NCBI GenBank assembly: GCA_037447655.1
Contig: JBBHKE010002664.1
Coordinates: 1-23,290 of the forward strand
From: Zygnema cylindricum
Taxonomy: Eukaryota > Streptophyta > Zygnematophyceae > Zygnematales > Zygnemataceae
Direction of reading: 5' to 3'
DNA: 23,290 nt
Under the pieces are notes generated by a model. That model worked only from the letters and a program-made list of their open reading frames with translations. It was not told the DNA's origin and did not search any database. The translations under genes and the position numbers were made by a program. Positions 1 through 10,284 of this stretch are shown piece by piece; position 1 is the stretch's first letter; the number at the start of each line of letters is the position of its first letter.

Positions 1-640
1 TTGCTCCCTCTTGTTTAGCCACAAAATGTTTTATAATATATATATATATATGTTTCCCTTTTATATGGAGGTTTGGAAAATAGGAAAATAAAAAAAGGGT
101 TTTTAGAATTTTTAAGGGTTTCTATGGTTTTTAAGAGTTTTTTACCGTTTAAATAGGGTTAAAAAATCGACAAGCTGTCCTTTTTTCCCTCCATTTGACC
201 TCGAAAAAGGTGTATTAAAAGTAAAGAGGGGTTTTAGGGGTTTTTTTTTAGCGTTATTTATCGTTTTTTTCTGGTTTTAGGTTTTTATAATTTTTGGGGT
301 TTTTATGGGTTTCTAGGGTTAAACACTATAACCATGTGTTATATGCACATCTTAGCGTGTTTATCGATTTGCCACTTAGACAGGGTTACCATATATAGTG
401 TCGACATGTGCTTACTACTTTTCACACTTTAGGTATGTGTGACACAAATGTTATGTGTGTATCGAAACAGGAGGTCTTCATTGAGGAAATATTTATTAAT
501 TCGGTTTTAGACATTCATCAACCAGTTGACTGTTTATGAAAGAAATCCAAAGAATTTGTGATAAGAATGAAGTTTTGCGACTGATATTCAAAAGTCGAGG
601 ATTGTATTTTACCATTTGGGCATTGTTTCCCATCTCAACC
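1..640. other. No gene seen; degenerate telomere-like G/T-rich stretch at 60-320
   Basis: About 60-320 is made of variants of TTTAGGG/TTTTTAGGG mixed with T runs. An (AT)n run of about 16 bases lies at 37-52. 320-640 is AT-rich with no long reading frame I can identify. Confidence 0.6.
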
Positions 641-806
641 GGGGAGTTTCGAAATTAGTTCCCTCAACACTCGTGGCTCCAATGGCCTACTTTGAGAGGT
701 GGTGCCTTATTGCCTCCATGCTTGGGGAGTTTCGAAATTAGTTCCCTCAACACTCGTGGCTCCAATGGCCTACTTTGAGAGGTGGTGCCTTATTGCCTCC
801 ATGCTT
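641..806. repeat. Exact 83-bp tandem duplication
   Basis: Bases 641-723 and 724-806 are identical copies beginning GGGGAGTTTCGAAATTAG. The open frame across them (699-905) begins at GTG and arises from the duplication; I do not call it a gene. Confidence 0.95.
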
Positions 807-1490
807 GTCTCTCGGTGTCTTGTCAGGGAAACTCGATTTTTTGTTATGGAGACTCTACCAGCTGTAAAATGTGAATATCCATCCAAACAAGCACACAAAA
901 AATAACGAAAAGAGGACTTAAAAGAAGTCGAAAAACATCTTCACTATCCTGTATTCCCATATTACATTACCAAATATACATGTAACAGAACTCTACGTTT
1001 GTATCGATTCTGATTAGACGTCACTTCATCTATCTTCAATCACAAATTCCTTGAGGTAAAATACACTTAAACAAACAATTGGGTAAATTCACCCCATTGT
1101 TTTAGCTTAATAGCAATACCTTCTTGATCCTTGTACTTGATCGCAGAAACTCAAAAACCGCAATTATGCAAACCCAAAACACAGTTTTAAAACGCTCTCA
1201 CCTACAAAGTTATCATCTACAACTTCCTTCGTACTATCTACTTCCCTTTAGCGCCGCAAAAATTTCTTACAAAGAAAACTGTGTCCTGGATTAATATAAA
1301 TCTCGACCAAATTCATCTGACCCACTCATCAAACTCGACCAGGTTCATCTGGACACCAATCTTTGCCATATAAAAAAGCCTACTCAGTGAAAAACTATAC
1401 ATGAATTCCAAACAAACAGCAATCAAAAACCGATGGTTTAGTTTAGCAATCTAGACCATCTACAGTACATTCCATTCCCATTCACAGGCC
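807..1490. other. No gene seen
   Basis: AT-rich sequence without a convincing reading frame, splice pattern or RNA gene. It may be intergenic or distal 3' flank of the minus-strand gene. Confidence 0.5.
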
Positions 1491-1539
1491 TTCTAACTTT
1501 CCACTAAGCTCCTTAAGCTCCTCAAGCTCCCGTGACATT

Positions 1540-1890
1540 TCACAATCTGAACCCTCGAATCAAGAGAACAGTCCACGATCCGAACCGCCCAATTAAGAGA
1601 ACAGTCAACGATCCCAACCGTCCAATTAACAGAACAGTCAACGATCCCAACCGTCCAATTAAGAGAACAGTCCACTATCCGAGCCGTCCAATTAAGAGAA
1701 CAGTCCACAATCCGAGCAATTCGATTAAGGGAACAGTCCACGATCTGAGCCGTCCAATTACGAGAACAGTCCACGATCTGAGCTGTCCAATTAAGAGAAC
1801 ATTGCACTATCTGAGCCGTCCAATTAAGAAAACAGCCAACGATCCGAACCCGTCCAATTAAGAAACAGTCCACAATCTGAGCCATCTAAT
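1540..1890. repeat. 33-bp minisatellite, about 11 units
   Basis: The core is AATTAAGAGAACAGTCCACG followed by ATCCGAACCGTCC, repeated with a few substitutions. Most units are 33 bases; two late units are 34 and 32. Because 33 is a multiple of three, the array is open on both strands (11-residue repeats such as NWTAQIVDCSL on the minus strand). It lies 130-480 bases past the LPA1-like stop codon, so it is probably in or just beyond the 3' UTR. Confidence 0.92.
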
Positions 1891-2021
1891 TAAGAGAACA
1901 GTTCAGCCCTGATCCCTCTAAAGAAGAGCGCTGTTTGAATTTGTAACCATTCAAAGAAGGGGATTGTCTCAGAATGTGAAGCCTTCAACGAAGAGAGTAA
2001 GTTGAACTCTAAACCCTCCAA

Positions 2022-2915
2022 TCAAGAACTGCTCACTGCACGTTTCCTAAACCCTGGATGAGGTTGCGAATTAACTTTTCTAGTTTCTCCTAAAGCCCCA
2101 TTAGAAGCTCTCCAGTCACAGGTATTACAATTGTCTCGCAATGGAAGACCTCCCTCAGAATTTGATTTCGGGTACTTATTATTAACAATTCTAGTCGACA
2201 TACCCACGTCATCTGCGTATTTACCGCGTTCCTGTCTCCTTCCGTTACTAGCGTCTACGGGTATTCCATTGTCATGACAAAGAATGTTGTACCCGAGATT
2301 CGGTACAAGATCCCCGGCATCCAAATGACCATCGTGCCTTACTGTTGTATGACCGTTACCGCCCAGGAAACAGTTTTTTGTCCGCATATCGTTTCCACAA
2401 GAGCATCTAGTATATGAGTTGTGTCCACTGGTGGAAAGGCCATGACTTCTACCTGTCACGCCTTTTTTGTGTCGCCGTTGAATTGAGTGTTCTATGTTAC
2501 CTCCAACAGATTCCCGTTCTAATCTCGACTGCGATAACAAAAACTTGCCACCGTCCGAATGCCTTCTTTGTTGTCTCTCACTGATCGAGGAAGAAGACAT
2601 GCTTTTCAACAACCCTTGACCAAAAGGAAATCTGTATTGTTTTTCCAGAGGTTCACCACTCAACTCATCGATATTTTTCAGTCGACCACTGTTTGAGCCT
2701 CCATTTGTTCCACTGTAAACCTCTTCGTCTCCTTCTCCCTGGCGGTATATACAGTTTGGAGACGGATGACAGGAGGAAAAGTAGAAAGTATCGCCATCGT
2801 CAAGTCCAACCTCTTCCCCATCAAACCATCCTCCCTCATCATCGTGCTCATCTCCACTCAATCCTTGTCCATCATCACTTTGCATAAAACTTTCATCCTC
2901 GTCCACCGACCCTTC
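2022..2915 (-). CDS. LPA1: LPA1-like exon 8: C-terminal exon
   Basis: The acceptor TTTTTACAG precedes EGSVDEDES, which resembles the GSVDEES motif of angiosperm LPA1 tails. The acidic region continues for about 45 residues. A basic Ser-rich stretch follows ([20 protein letters not shown]), then a long hydrophilic tail ending AVSSS and TGA. No fold is evident after the acidic block. A further intron in the tail cannot be excluded but is not needed. Confidence 0.85.
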   Translation of the reverse strand, partial: EGSVDEDESFMQSDDGQGLSGDEHDDEGGWFDGEEVGLDDGDTFYFSSCHPSPNCIYRQGEGDEEVYSGTNGGSNSGRLKNIDELSGEPLEKQYRFPFGQGLLKSMSSSSISERQQRRHSDGGKFLLSQSRLERESVGGNIEHSIQRRHKKGVTGRSHGLSTSGHNSYTRCSCGNDMRTKNCFLGGNGHTTVRHDGHLDAGDLVPNLGYNILCHDNGIPVDASNGRRQERGKYADDVGMSTRIVNNKYPKSNSEGGLPLRDNCNTCDWRASNGALGETRKVNSQPHPGFRKRAVSSS

Positions 2916-5900
2916 CTGTAAAAATTAAATTGATGCAAAAATCAAATTTACGTCTTTAGTTTGCGATTCACGATTTCTATCCCGTGACTTCTTTCGCGTC
3001 TCCATATGAAAAGATGTTAATGGAAAGAAGCCGATGATGGTATGGCTGTGTTTATTATCCATATAGGATAAAAGTGAAAAAGAAAAACAAGACGCCTAAC
3101 TTTGGATGAGACTGACTTCACAAATGAGCAGCAAAAAGAGCAAAATGGAGAGAACCGCTGGTCAGTTTACCCTACAAGCTTTGGCTGAAAACAAAACAAG
3201 ATAAAGCATGATAAGTTGTCTTCGAAACATATGAAAACAACACTAATGCTTAAGTTTTTATGGATCAGTGACAAGTTTCCACACCTTTCACCGCTATTAC
3301 TGTTAGTGCATTCTTCTTAAGGTTGAACCAAAAACTATTTTATGGTTGGAAATTGGATCGCTTATTTAATTAATGCTATAACAATTTACAATTTTGAGTC
3401 AACAAAAAATCCCACGACCAAATAAGAGTTACCAGATCTAAAAGCGATGAATGTGTACCTCAGCCTCTTGTAACATATTATCGTTCTCATAATCTTCATC
3501 ACTTCCACTTGTTGATTCCACCTCTTCGTCACTTTCCGACATCGCAACAGCTTCATCTGAGTACTGGAAATACAAAAACAAACAGCAAATAGAATCAGTC
3601 TTACATTACATCTCCACATATATCTGACTATTAAGGAGAAGAAAATATTCAAACAAGTACTGCAAACACATGAACGGACTGTCAGCATTACCATACTCGT
3701 GAGCACTGTGCTATGTGACGCACAGTTACTTTTGTTGAAAATATTATTCTGCCCATCCAAATAGCATTATCAACACATTATTTTTCGGCCAAAAGCATTA
3801 ACACTAACAGTGACGACGGTTGTACAATGTTGCAATAACATCATTCAGATATTTCCGCAGCAGAAGTTTTTTTTTTTTTATCCCAGCAGTTCTATTTTGA
3901 TTTTTTAACAATGGTTGACGCTTTATAATGTTTACCTTGATCAAGCTTCAAGCCTACAACAAACACCACACAGACAAGATTTTTCTCAAACCTAGACATT
4001 CATGCATAAAACAATCTATAAAAGTAAATCATCTTATTCAAGTGATTAATAATACTGCATGTGTCGTTCTTACCCTGTGGTGGGCGCCAATCATTGCTCC
4101 TCCGTCAGTACTGGAACAGCTCCCAATAATCGGCCATATACCTCCCGTACTTGTTCCCTCCACACTACTACTATATGTACTACTCAATCCTGGTTCTGCC
4201 GAACACATGTTCAATCCATGGCCTCCAAAACGGACATGGACAGGAGAACCAGGGCCTACGAGCTTAGGAACAAACTGGGGATTATTACTCCCCATCATTG
4301 CCCGACTTCGGTCAACTGGTCTAGGCGAGCTCACTGGGAAATTGTCAAAATTTTGATGTGGGTCCACGGATACATGAAGTTGGTCATGATGTTTGTCTCC
4401 TTCTCCTGTACCGTAGACATCTGTATTGATTTCGCGAGAACCGGAGTTCGTAATCAGTCTGTTGCCTTGAGCATCAAATCCGACTGTCCAATTATCAACA
4501 TTTCTTTTTTGCGAGGGTTCAGTAGACAAAGTTTCATCGTCAGGTTTTAGTTTTTGACCAGATCCACTTTCATGGACCATTAAAACTCCTTTCCCGCCAG
4601 TCGACAAAGTAGACAAAGACTGTAAAACTGAATTGGGTTCGACTGATTGCATGGGAACTGAAGCGTCAGAGCCATTCGGAAGCTTCCGTGTCATTGGAAC
4701 AAGCACTCCTCCTGTATTTTCCATGGAGACAGGCCATAGCTTCGTAATAGGGCCATGGTTGTGGACCAATGAGAGAGAATTGCGGTGGGCTCCTTGGAGC
4801 TGGATAAGCTGAAACATGCCTTTCGAACTCCAGTCTGACGCAGCATATTGGCTTTGATATTCCTCAAAAACTCCCGGGACTGTATTATGAATTTGATCAT
4901 AAAGAATTTCACCCGAGTCACGGCGACGCAAACATGCGAAGACTGTGGCGTGGATAGCCGCAACACTTTTGTCGACATTCGTATTATTAACCTGCACAGA
5001 ACAAAGTTTAACCTTTTGTCAGACTTCATATCAGTAACCTGTCTAAAACCCCGAGACTAGGTTTAGGCTATAAAAACAGAAAACATGTGATACAAGAAGA
5101 GAGAAAATCTCTTTGCTAAAACACAATGTTACTGTCGGTACAAAATATATATATAGAATAACAGAAAGCTTATAATACATGGAGAGAGTCTCTTTGCTAA
5201 AACATAAACTAACACCATCAGACAAGCGCAACGGTTCAACACCTGAGTTCAAAAGAGAAAACTACAGGGTGAAAAGAAGATGCAAACTAACAGAAAAGGA
5301 CAGACCCAAAATGTTGGGATAATAAAAAGAAAATCCAATCTAATAACTGAATATAAAGGCATAAAATTGCACTGGCCTATCCAAGGTAGACACACTCTCC
5401 CAACATCAAATTATCAGAATTTCCATTAAAGAGAAGTCACAGCGTGGAAAACCATGAATACCTGATGTGCGAATAGTGATAACAAAAATTACACTAATGG
5501 ATTTGCAGACCGGGGGGAAAACGTTTTTGTACCTTGGGGACTAGATGCTTATCCGCTCGTTTACAGAGATAATCTTGAATTGTTCGTATATTCCTGATGT
5601 ACTTTACGTACTTATTACGTGCCGGATCAAGGGTCATGTATTTGGCTCTCACGGCGAAACGCTCAAGGTGCTTGGTTTCATCACTGATATACACCATAAA
5701 TGGAATGATGGATGGATGTTTCTTCATCAAGGTCATCTGCAAAACAGCTCGATTCAAACACCAAAAAAACAAGTTTGCTAACCGTTTTCCAAACAGGAAC
5801 AAACGAAACAAATAAACCAAACCATACGACCAACTGATGAACAAGCAAACCAACCAACCAGCAAATGAACAAAACCATTGGACCAACAGACCAAAAGACC

Positions 5901-8900
5901 AGCGGACAAACTGACGAACAACCAGAGAAATTAACAAACAAACAAAGAAAAGAACCAACGAACAAACAATCGAGCAAACGAACAAAGGAACAAAAGAACA
6001 AACAACAAACAAACCCTCCGCAAAAAAACTCTTCCTTTAAAATCATGTAGGATAATCCTGTCAAAGCAGGAAGCATAACAACCAGATGTGATCCAATTGG
6101 GCTTCATTTATCTTTTCGGTGAGTGAAATCTCACAACAAAGTTGAGACTTAAATGGACGCCCTCCACAATTGCTGACTCTCGTTGCTTCTCCCACCGTGT
6201 TATCAGACGGTCAAGGGAGTCAATGACCATTTCACACTGTGCTTTAAATCCTTGGACTGCAAGTTCCTTCTCAGTGATTGAGGCTTCCAAATTATCTCGC
6301 TTTGTATGACCTCTTGCCATCTGGGTTTCACCGACAATTGGGTCCTTACCCTTATCAATATGTTTATTCGTCATATCTGAATTGCTTTTTTCTATACGTC
6401 TTTTCTCCTCCTTTCCGTCTTGCCTCGCACTCACACACTCATCCTTAGTCTCTATTTCCACACTATTTGGACAAGGCAATGAACTACTCCTACTCGAGTT
6501 CTGTACACCAGAAGGCTTTGAAGATCGTTTTTTCGCCTTTGCTTCAGCAACAGCTACTGGGTCAAGAAATTCCCCAGCGTGGTATGTTGAGGCCCATAAA
6601 AGTGGATTTTCTTGTTCACTCGCAAAACTTCTCATCATATGCCGTATAGAATCTGTGGAAACTACAGTGGTAATGCCAAGACGACTAGCCTGCAGCAAAA
6701 AGAATTTTAGGTTTTGGTTTAAAGGGTTTGTTTTTTAGGTCTTTGGGGCTTGAAAAGAGGCTCTTTTATGGGTCATTTGTAGGAGCTTATGGGATTTATG
6801 AAAGGGTTCAATTGAGCCTATCTTTAAAAGACTCCGTTGGGGTAATAAAATCATCTTGATTGGGGTTTGAGAAACGGCTCATAAAGTCAATATGATGATT
6901 AGAAGTACAAGAAAATACAAAGAAAAGAACATATGACAGTGCCAAAATACACATCTGAAAGTAGCATCTAGTCCCATAATGGCAACGGGAACAAACTGTA
7001 ACTTATTCCACAACACGAAGGAAATATGGTCTCGAATGAAAAAGTCCGGGCAGGAATAAAAAATGACCTTAAAAATAAAAGGTACAAGAATGAAAAGAAA
7101 AAGCCTCAAATTTAATATTCAAGAAGACCCCTACGTCGGAATAATGCACACAAAAACAGCAACACTTGGAGAAAAAGGAGATGCATCTCGAAAGGCATGA
7201 TTTGGAGCTTTTCAAAAGAAATGCAAATAGCAAGATGCATAGAGGGGGAGAGAGAGGAAGAGGGGGAGCGACAGAGAGAGGGAGAGGGAGCAGGAGGGAG
7301 AGGTTGGAAAGAGAGCGAAAGAAAGAGAATAGCAACAGACAGACAGAGGAAGGGAGGAGTAGAGAGAGGTAGAGGGAGAAAGGTAGAGAGAGAGCGGAGA
7401 GACTTCAAATGTTGGAGACTAAAAAAATCACCGAAAACCAAAACAGACACATAAACACAGCTGGAAAAAGAAAAAAGCTGTTCCGGGACACATGACTCAC
7501 CAGAAGAGACGAAAGAGTTGATTTTCCACATCCACTAGTGCCACATAGCAAGACAATTACAGATGTACGGTGTTCACGCAGCCTGAAAAACAAATATGGG
7601 TTAGTCGTCGGACCAGAGCAATTTTTAAAATGCAGAGAAGAAGGAGAAGAGATGAAGAAGGTGAGGAAGGACAAGAAGGGGAATAAGAAGTAAAAGAAGT
7701 GGGAGGAGAAGGGGAAGGGGAAGGAGACGAAGAAGGAGAACAACCTTTTAAGAGTCCATCCCACATTGAACTTTTAATTTAGTAATGTGGGCCAAGTTAC
7801 AGCAGAGCACAATTCAAGGAGAAAACCTCAAAGCAACACTTTTGCAAAGATATTCAATACAGAGACGTACTGACAGAAAAAGAGAGAACAGGTCATCAAC
7901 CTAATGTTGCAAACTGTCGAGAAAACCATATGAACTTTTCAGCAAATAACAAAAACTAATTTGGTGGCGTTTTATTTTGCCCTTGAACATAAAATAGCGT
8001 TAATACTACTAGTTTTGGTCTTAGCGCTCGCTCGAGCCTAAGTAAGTAACCCACGATATATTTCTTAACGCTAATAGGGATCCAATGTGCAATCCGAGTT
8101 TTATAAACCCAATAGGCTAGGAACCATCATAGACGCAGACAGAAAAAACTTAGACAAAAGAGAGACACTAATTCTTAACTTGAACACATACTCGACAAAA
8201 AAAAAAAAGTAGTAAACAGCAAAATTTTGTTACCTGCAGGCAATCATAAGATCAGAACGCTGGTTTGGACCAACATAGTGATACTCTGCCAAAGCTTGGC
8301 AAACAATATCCAAAAACTTCATGCGACTTATTTGCACGGAACGACGTTTTGCTTTCTGAGATTCTGGCTCCTTCAAAAGAATTGACGGCAATAGTTTTCC
8401 AGCTTCCCGCGTCAAATTGGTTTCAGTCACTCCTGAAACCTGACCTATGTTTGGAATTATGTTTGACTGTAAATTCCCAACATAAACGCCGTCAGAAGCC
8501 TCCACCTTCGAATATTCAGGAGCAACCAATGGAGACGTATGTTTATTTGTTCCAGTTATGGAAGAAGTATTGCTCTGAACAGGTCCAGTACATGAATGCT
8601 TCACATCCTCTCTCGAATCGCATTCACTTTTCTCACGGCCGTCATTGCTATTAGATCCTGCCTCGATTCCTGCTTTATCAGACTGAGCGCCACCTACATT
8701 ACAATTCAAATTCCGATTTTTCTCATATGATTCTGTTTCTGCCATGACATCCAGACCCACCGGCACTGATAGCGATATTTTCATTTTACTAAAACCAGAT
8801 TCAGCTGAATCCTTCTTCAAACCTTGGGCAGAGAGAAGCCTCGCCAAGATTTCAAAAGCACGATTGCTTATCTGCAAAAAGAACACAAACGGCATATTCC

Positions 8901-10177
8901 AGTTGATTCGAGTGCAAAAAAAGGGGGCTAATATGCCAGACAAGCTGAAACAAATAGCCAAGCTGAAAAATATATATAACCCGCTTTTGCTAAAACTCAT
9001 GAACGACCTTTTTGTGAAATTGGAAAACAGAAAGAGAGAAGGACAATACTTAGAATCTTGTTGGGAGAGGGAGTAGGAGAACTACAGTGGTTGGAAAATC
9101 CACGATAATACTTTAGGGTGTAAGGAAAGTGAACAACCAAGGACAAAAAAAGACAAAGAAACAAAAAAGGTTCTGTATGGATAAACTGGTGAAAGCAGAA
9201 ATTTCAGATTTGGAAAACTTAATTTCTACAACAACTAATAATTACATTTGTAATTGCTCAATGATTAACTTTGCAAAAGACATAAAGACGGGTGCAGGGA
9301 GAAGAGGGAGAAAAAGAGAAAAGAACGGGAGAAAGAGGAGGAAAAGGTGACGAGAGAGGCAGAGAGCAGGAGTTGATTAGGGGGGCAGAGGTGGAAAAGA
9401 AAGAGACGGAGGCGAGAGACGGCGGAGGAGACAAGAAAGGAGAGAAAAGCAGAAAAAGGAGAGAGAAAGCAGCGGTTAAAGAAAAGAGAATTGGGGGAAG
9501 AAGAGAGGGGGTAAGGGAGAAAAACAGGAAATGAAACATTCGCAGACCAACATTCAAACGTCTCATGAAATTGAAAAAGACAAGAAAGTCATAATAAAAG
9601 AGATAACTACAATAACTCCTAACCAATAATAAGTAGTGAAGAGTCACCACTAGTACATCTTAGGAATGCACAAAACATGAAAGACATAACCACTCCCTCT
9701 CCCTCCCTTTTCCCTTTCGCTGTCTGTACATAATTCAGAACATTCTCAAATGCACAACACACTTGTTGAAGAGTTGACAAAAGAAATAACTAATTCATAA
9801 AAAAAACAAAAAGCTGTGATACCAACAATTTATATAAAGAAAAGCAAACAAGAAAATAACAAACAATCTGAGAAAAAGACAAGAAAATATTTTGAAAAGG
9901 ACGCAAGAAAATACCTTAAAAAAACTCAAAACAAAATATTAAAAAGGAAGCAAGAAAAAACCTTGAAAAGAACATAAGAAAAAAAAAAAATATCCCTTCA
10001 AAAAAAACAAGAAAAAAATACCTTGAAGGCATGTCGAGGCTTGCAACCCATAAGCTGAAGAGTATTCGAAAGAATTGACCGCGTGTATCGTGGTTGGGCT
10101 TGTCTCAAAGAACTCGAATCCTTCTCTGGAGGGTCATCCTTGATGCAAATGTAAAGAAGCCTCTGCCGTTCCGCCAT
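2022..10177 (-). CDS. LPA1: LOW PHYTIC ACID 1-like P-loop NTPase (2-phosphoglycerate kinase-like), 8 exons
   Basis: Coding exons in transcript order are 10177-10022, 8871-8234, 7582-7501, 6689-6135, 5736-5533, 4991-4074, 3563-3459 and 2915-2022. They total 3552 bases, giving 1183 residues with a TGA stop at 2024-2022. All introns are GT-AG; intron 2 is phase 2 and the rest are phase 0. Seen in the protein: an ATP-cone-like N-terminal segment (about 29-70), a Walker A loop GTSGCGKST (279-287), [12 protein letters not shown] (303-314), STYHAGE (326-332), [10 protein letters not shown] (468-477), and a very conserved block with [21 protein letters not shown] (about 519-539). An acidic, Ser-rich tail follows from about 852. 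Family knowledge: archaeal 2-phosphoglycerate kinases share the ATP-cone plus P-loop layout. The rice member affects seed phytic acid, and its biochemical reaction in plants is not settled. The start is the first ATG (context GTCATGGCG), and MAE matches the start of plant relatives. At 1183 residues it is longer than the roughly 700-residue angiosperm proteins I recall, mainly through low-complexity insertions. Family identity is very secure; the C-terminal end rests on one open exon. Confidence 0.94.
3459..3563 (-). CDS. LPA1: LPA1-like exon 7: acidic segment
   Basis: This exon of 35 codons, [16 protein letters not shown] to NDNMLQEAE, is strongly acidic. The acceptor is TTTCCAG and the donor is GAG before GTACAC; both are phase 0, matching the exons on either side. 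Acidic Ser-rich tails of this kind occur at the same place in angiosperm LPA1 proteins. Confidence 0.87.
4074..4991 (-). CDS. LPA1: LPA1-like exon 6: end of kinase domain and linker
   Basis: The exon begins [21 protein letters not shown], the conserved C-terminal part of the kinase-like domain, and then [13 protein letters not shown]. The remaining roughly 230 residues are Ser/Gly/Asn-rich, with no recognised domain. The donor is CAGG before GTAAGA (4073-4072), phase 0. Confidence 0.9.
5533..5736 (-). CDS. LPA1: LPA1-like exon 5: most conserved block
   Basis: This exon of 68 codons runs from [17 protein letters not shown] to [12 protein letters not shown], with almost no divergence from flowering-plant homologues as I recall them. 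The acceptor is TTTTGCAG and the donor is AAG before GTACAA; both are phase 0. Confidence 0.95.
5737..6134 (-). other. LPA1-like intron 4 with GTTT/GTTC tetranucleotide tract
   Basis: From about 5800 to 6020 the plus strand is built of AACA/AACC/AACG words (GTTT/GTTC on the sense strand). The tract is open in frame with exon 5 and would encode a Val/Cys/Phe/Leu-rich hydrophobic stretch if retained. It is bounded by good splice sites. Confidence 0.85.
6135..6689 (-). CDS. LPA1: LPA1-like exon 4: kinase core with variable insert
   Basis: This exon of 185 codons carries [19 protein letters not shown] and [23 protein letters not shown] charged, lineage-variable insert of about 90 residues follows. 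The conserved [21 protein letters not shown] and [11 protein letters not shown] come last. It ends at GTT before GTGAGA (phase 0). The TDSIR aspartate is the likely counterpart of the TDSIRE motif of archaeal 2-phosphoglycerate kinases; this is family inference. Confidence 0.94.
7230..7410. repeat. (GA)-rich purine tract in LPA1-like intron 3
   Basis: An imperfect GAGAGG/GGGAGA run, purine on the plus strand and pyrimidine on the sense strand of the LPA1-like transcript. It makes low-complexity reading frames on both strands that are not genes. Confidence 0.9.
7501..7582 (-). CDS. LPA1: LPA1-like exon 3: Walker A P-loop
   Basis: A short 82-base exon encodes [22 protein letters not shown] and [14 protein letters not shown] is the nucleotide-binding P-loop. 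The acceptor is TTTTTCAG and the donor is CTG before GTGAGT, phase 0. It joins exon 4 to give [20 protein letters not shown], matching plant relatives without a gap. Confidence 0.95.
7625..7745. repeat. GAAGGA-rich purine tract in LPA1-like intron 2
   Basis: The run of GAAGAAGG/GGGGAAGG words lies just downstream of the exon 3 acceptor on the plus strand, which is upstream of that acceptor in transcript order. It may act as a long polypyrimidine tract, but that is inference. Confidence 0.85.
8234..8871 (-). CDS. LPA1: LPA1-like exon 2
   Basis: The acceptor TTTTTGCAG precedes [13 protein letters not shown], which completes the ATP-cone-like helix pair begun in exon 1. A weakly conserved Ser/Asn-rich stretch of about 140 residues follows. 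The conserved [22 protein letters not shown] segment comes last and leads into the kinase domain. The exon ends in phase 2 (AG before GTAACA), and the split Arg codon is completed by exon 3. Confidence 0.93.
9290..9530. repeat. AGAGG-rich purine tract in LPA1-like intron 1
   Basis: About 240 bases of GAGA/GGAGAA words on the plus strand, again pyrimidine-rich on the sense strand. Reading frames here (for example about 9292-9534) are low-complexity artefacts. Confidence 0.88.
9880..10035 (-). repeat. Degenerate tandem repeat of the exon 1 donor region
   Basis: Reading the sense strand, TTCAAG before GTATTTTTTTCTTG at the real donor is followed by looser copies. These are TTGAAGGGATATTTTT, TTCAAGGTTTTTTCTTGC, TTTAAGGTATTTTCTTGC and TTCAAAATATTTTCTTG, spaced roughly 30-55 bases apart. 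Confidence 0.65.
10022..10177 (-). CDS. LPA1: LPA1-like exon 1: start and first half of ATP-cone-like segment
   Basis: The exon has 52 codons, from MAERQRLL to [10 protein letters not shown]. It ends in AAG followed by GTATTT (donor GT at 10021-10020), phase 0. A longer open frame upstream to 10210 begins at TTG, not ATG, so 10177 is the first usable Met. [15 protein letters not shown] matches the strongly conserved N-terminus of plant LPA1 proteins. Confidence 0.92.
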
Positions 10178-10219
10178 GACGAAAAGATGATCTTCGAGTG
10201 ACCAATTCAATGAAAATTA
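10178..10219 (-). other. Possible 5' UTR exon part of the LPA1-like gene
   Basis: On the minus strand, TTTTTCTGCTTGTCCTGTGG followed by TTACAG is a good acceptor placed 42 bases before the start ATG. This suggests the leader is spliced and the transcript begins farther upstream. No transcript evidence is available here. Confidence 0.4.
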
Positions 10220-10284
10220 CTGTAACCACAGGACAAGCAGAAAAATAAACACAGGAAAGCTGCTAACTTTTTGGTCAAAATGGC

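Noticed and set aside
5737-6012. Hydrophobic minus-strand open frame that looks like a membrane protein
   Set aside because: It is the GTTT/GTTC tract of intron 4 read through into exon 5. Good splice sites bound exon 5 and the composition is that of a simple repeat.
7112-7766. Overlapping Ser/Pro/Leu-rich or Arg/Glu-rich frames on both strands
   Set aside because: They derive from purine/pyrimidine tracts in introns 2 and 3. Only the P-loop segment at 7501-7582 is coding.
9258-9650. Low-complexity frames on both strands
   Set aside because: Caused by the GA-rich tract in intron 1; no conserved residues.
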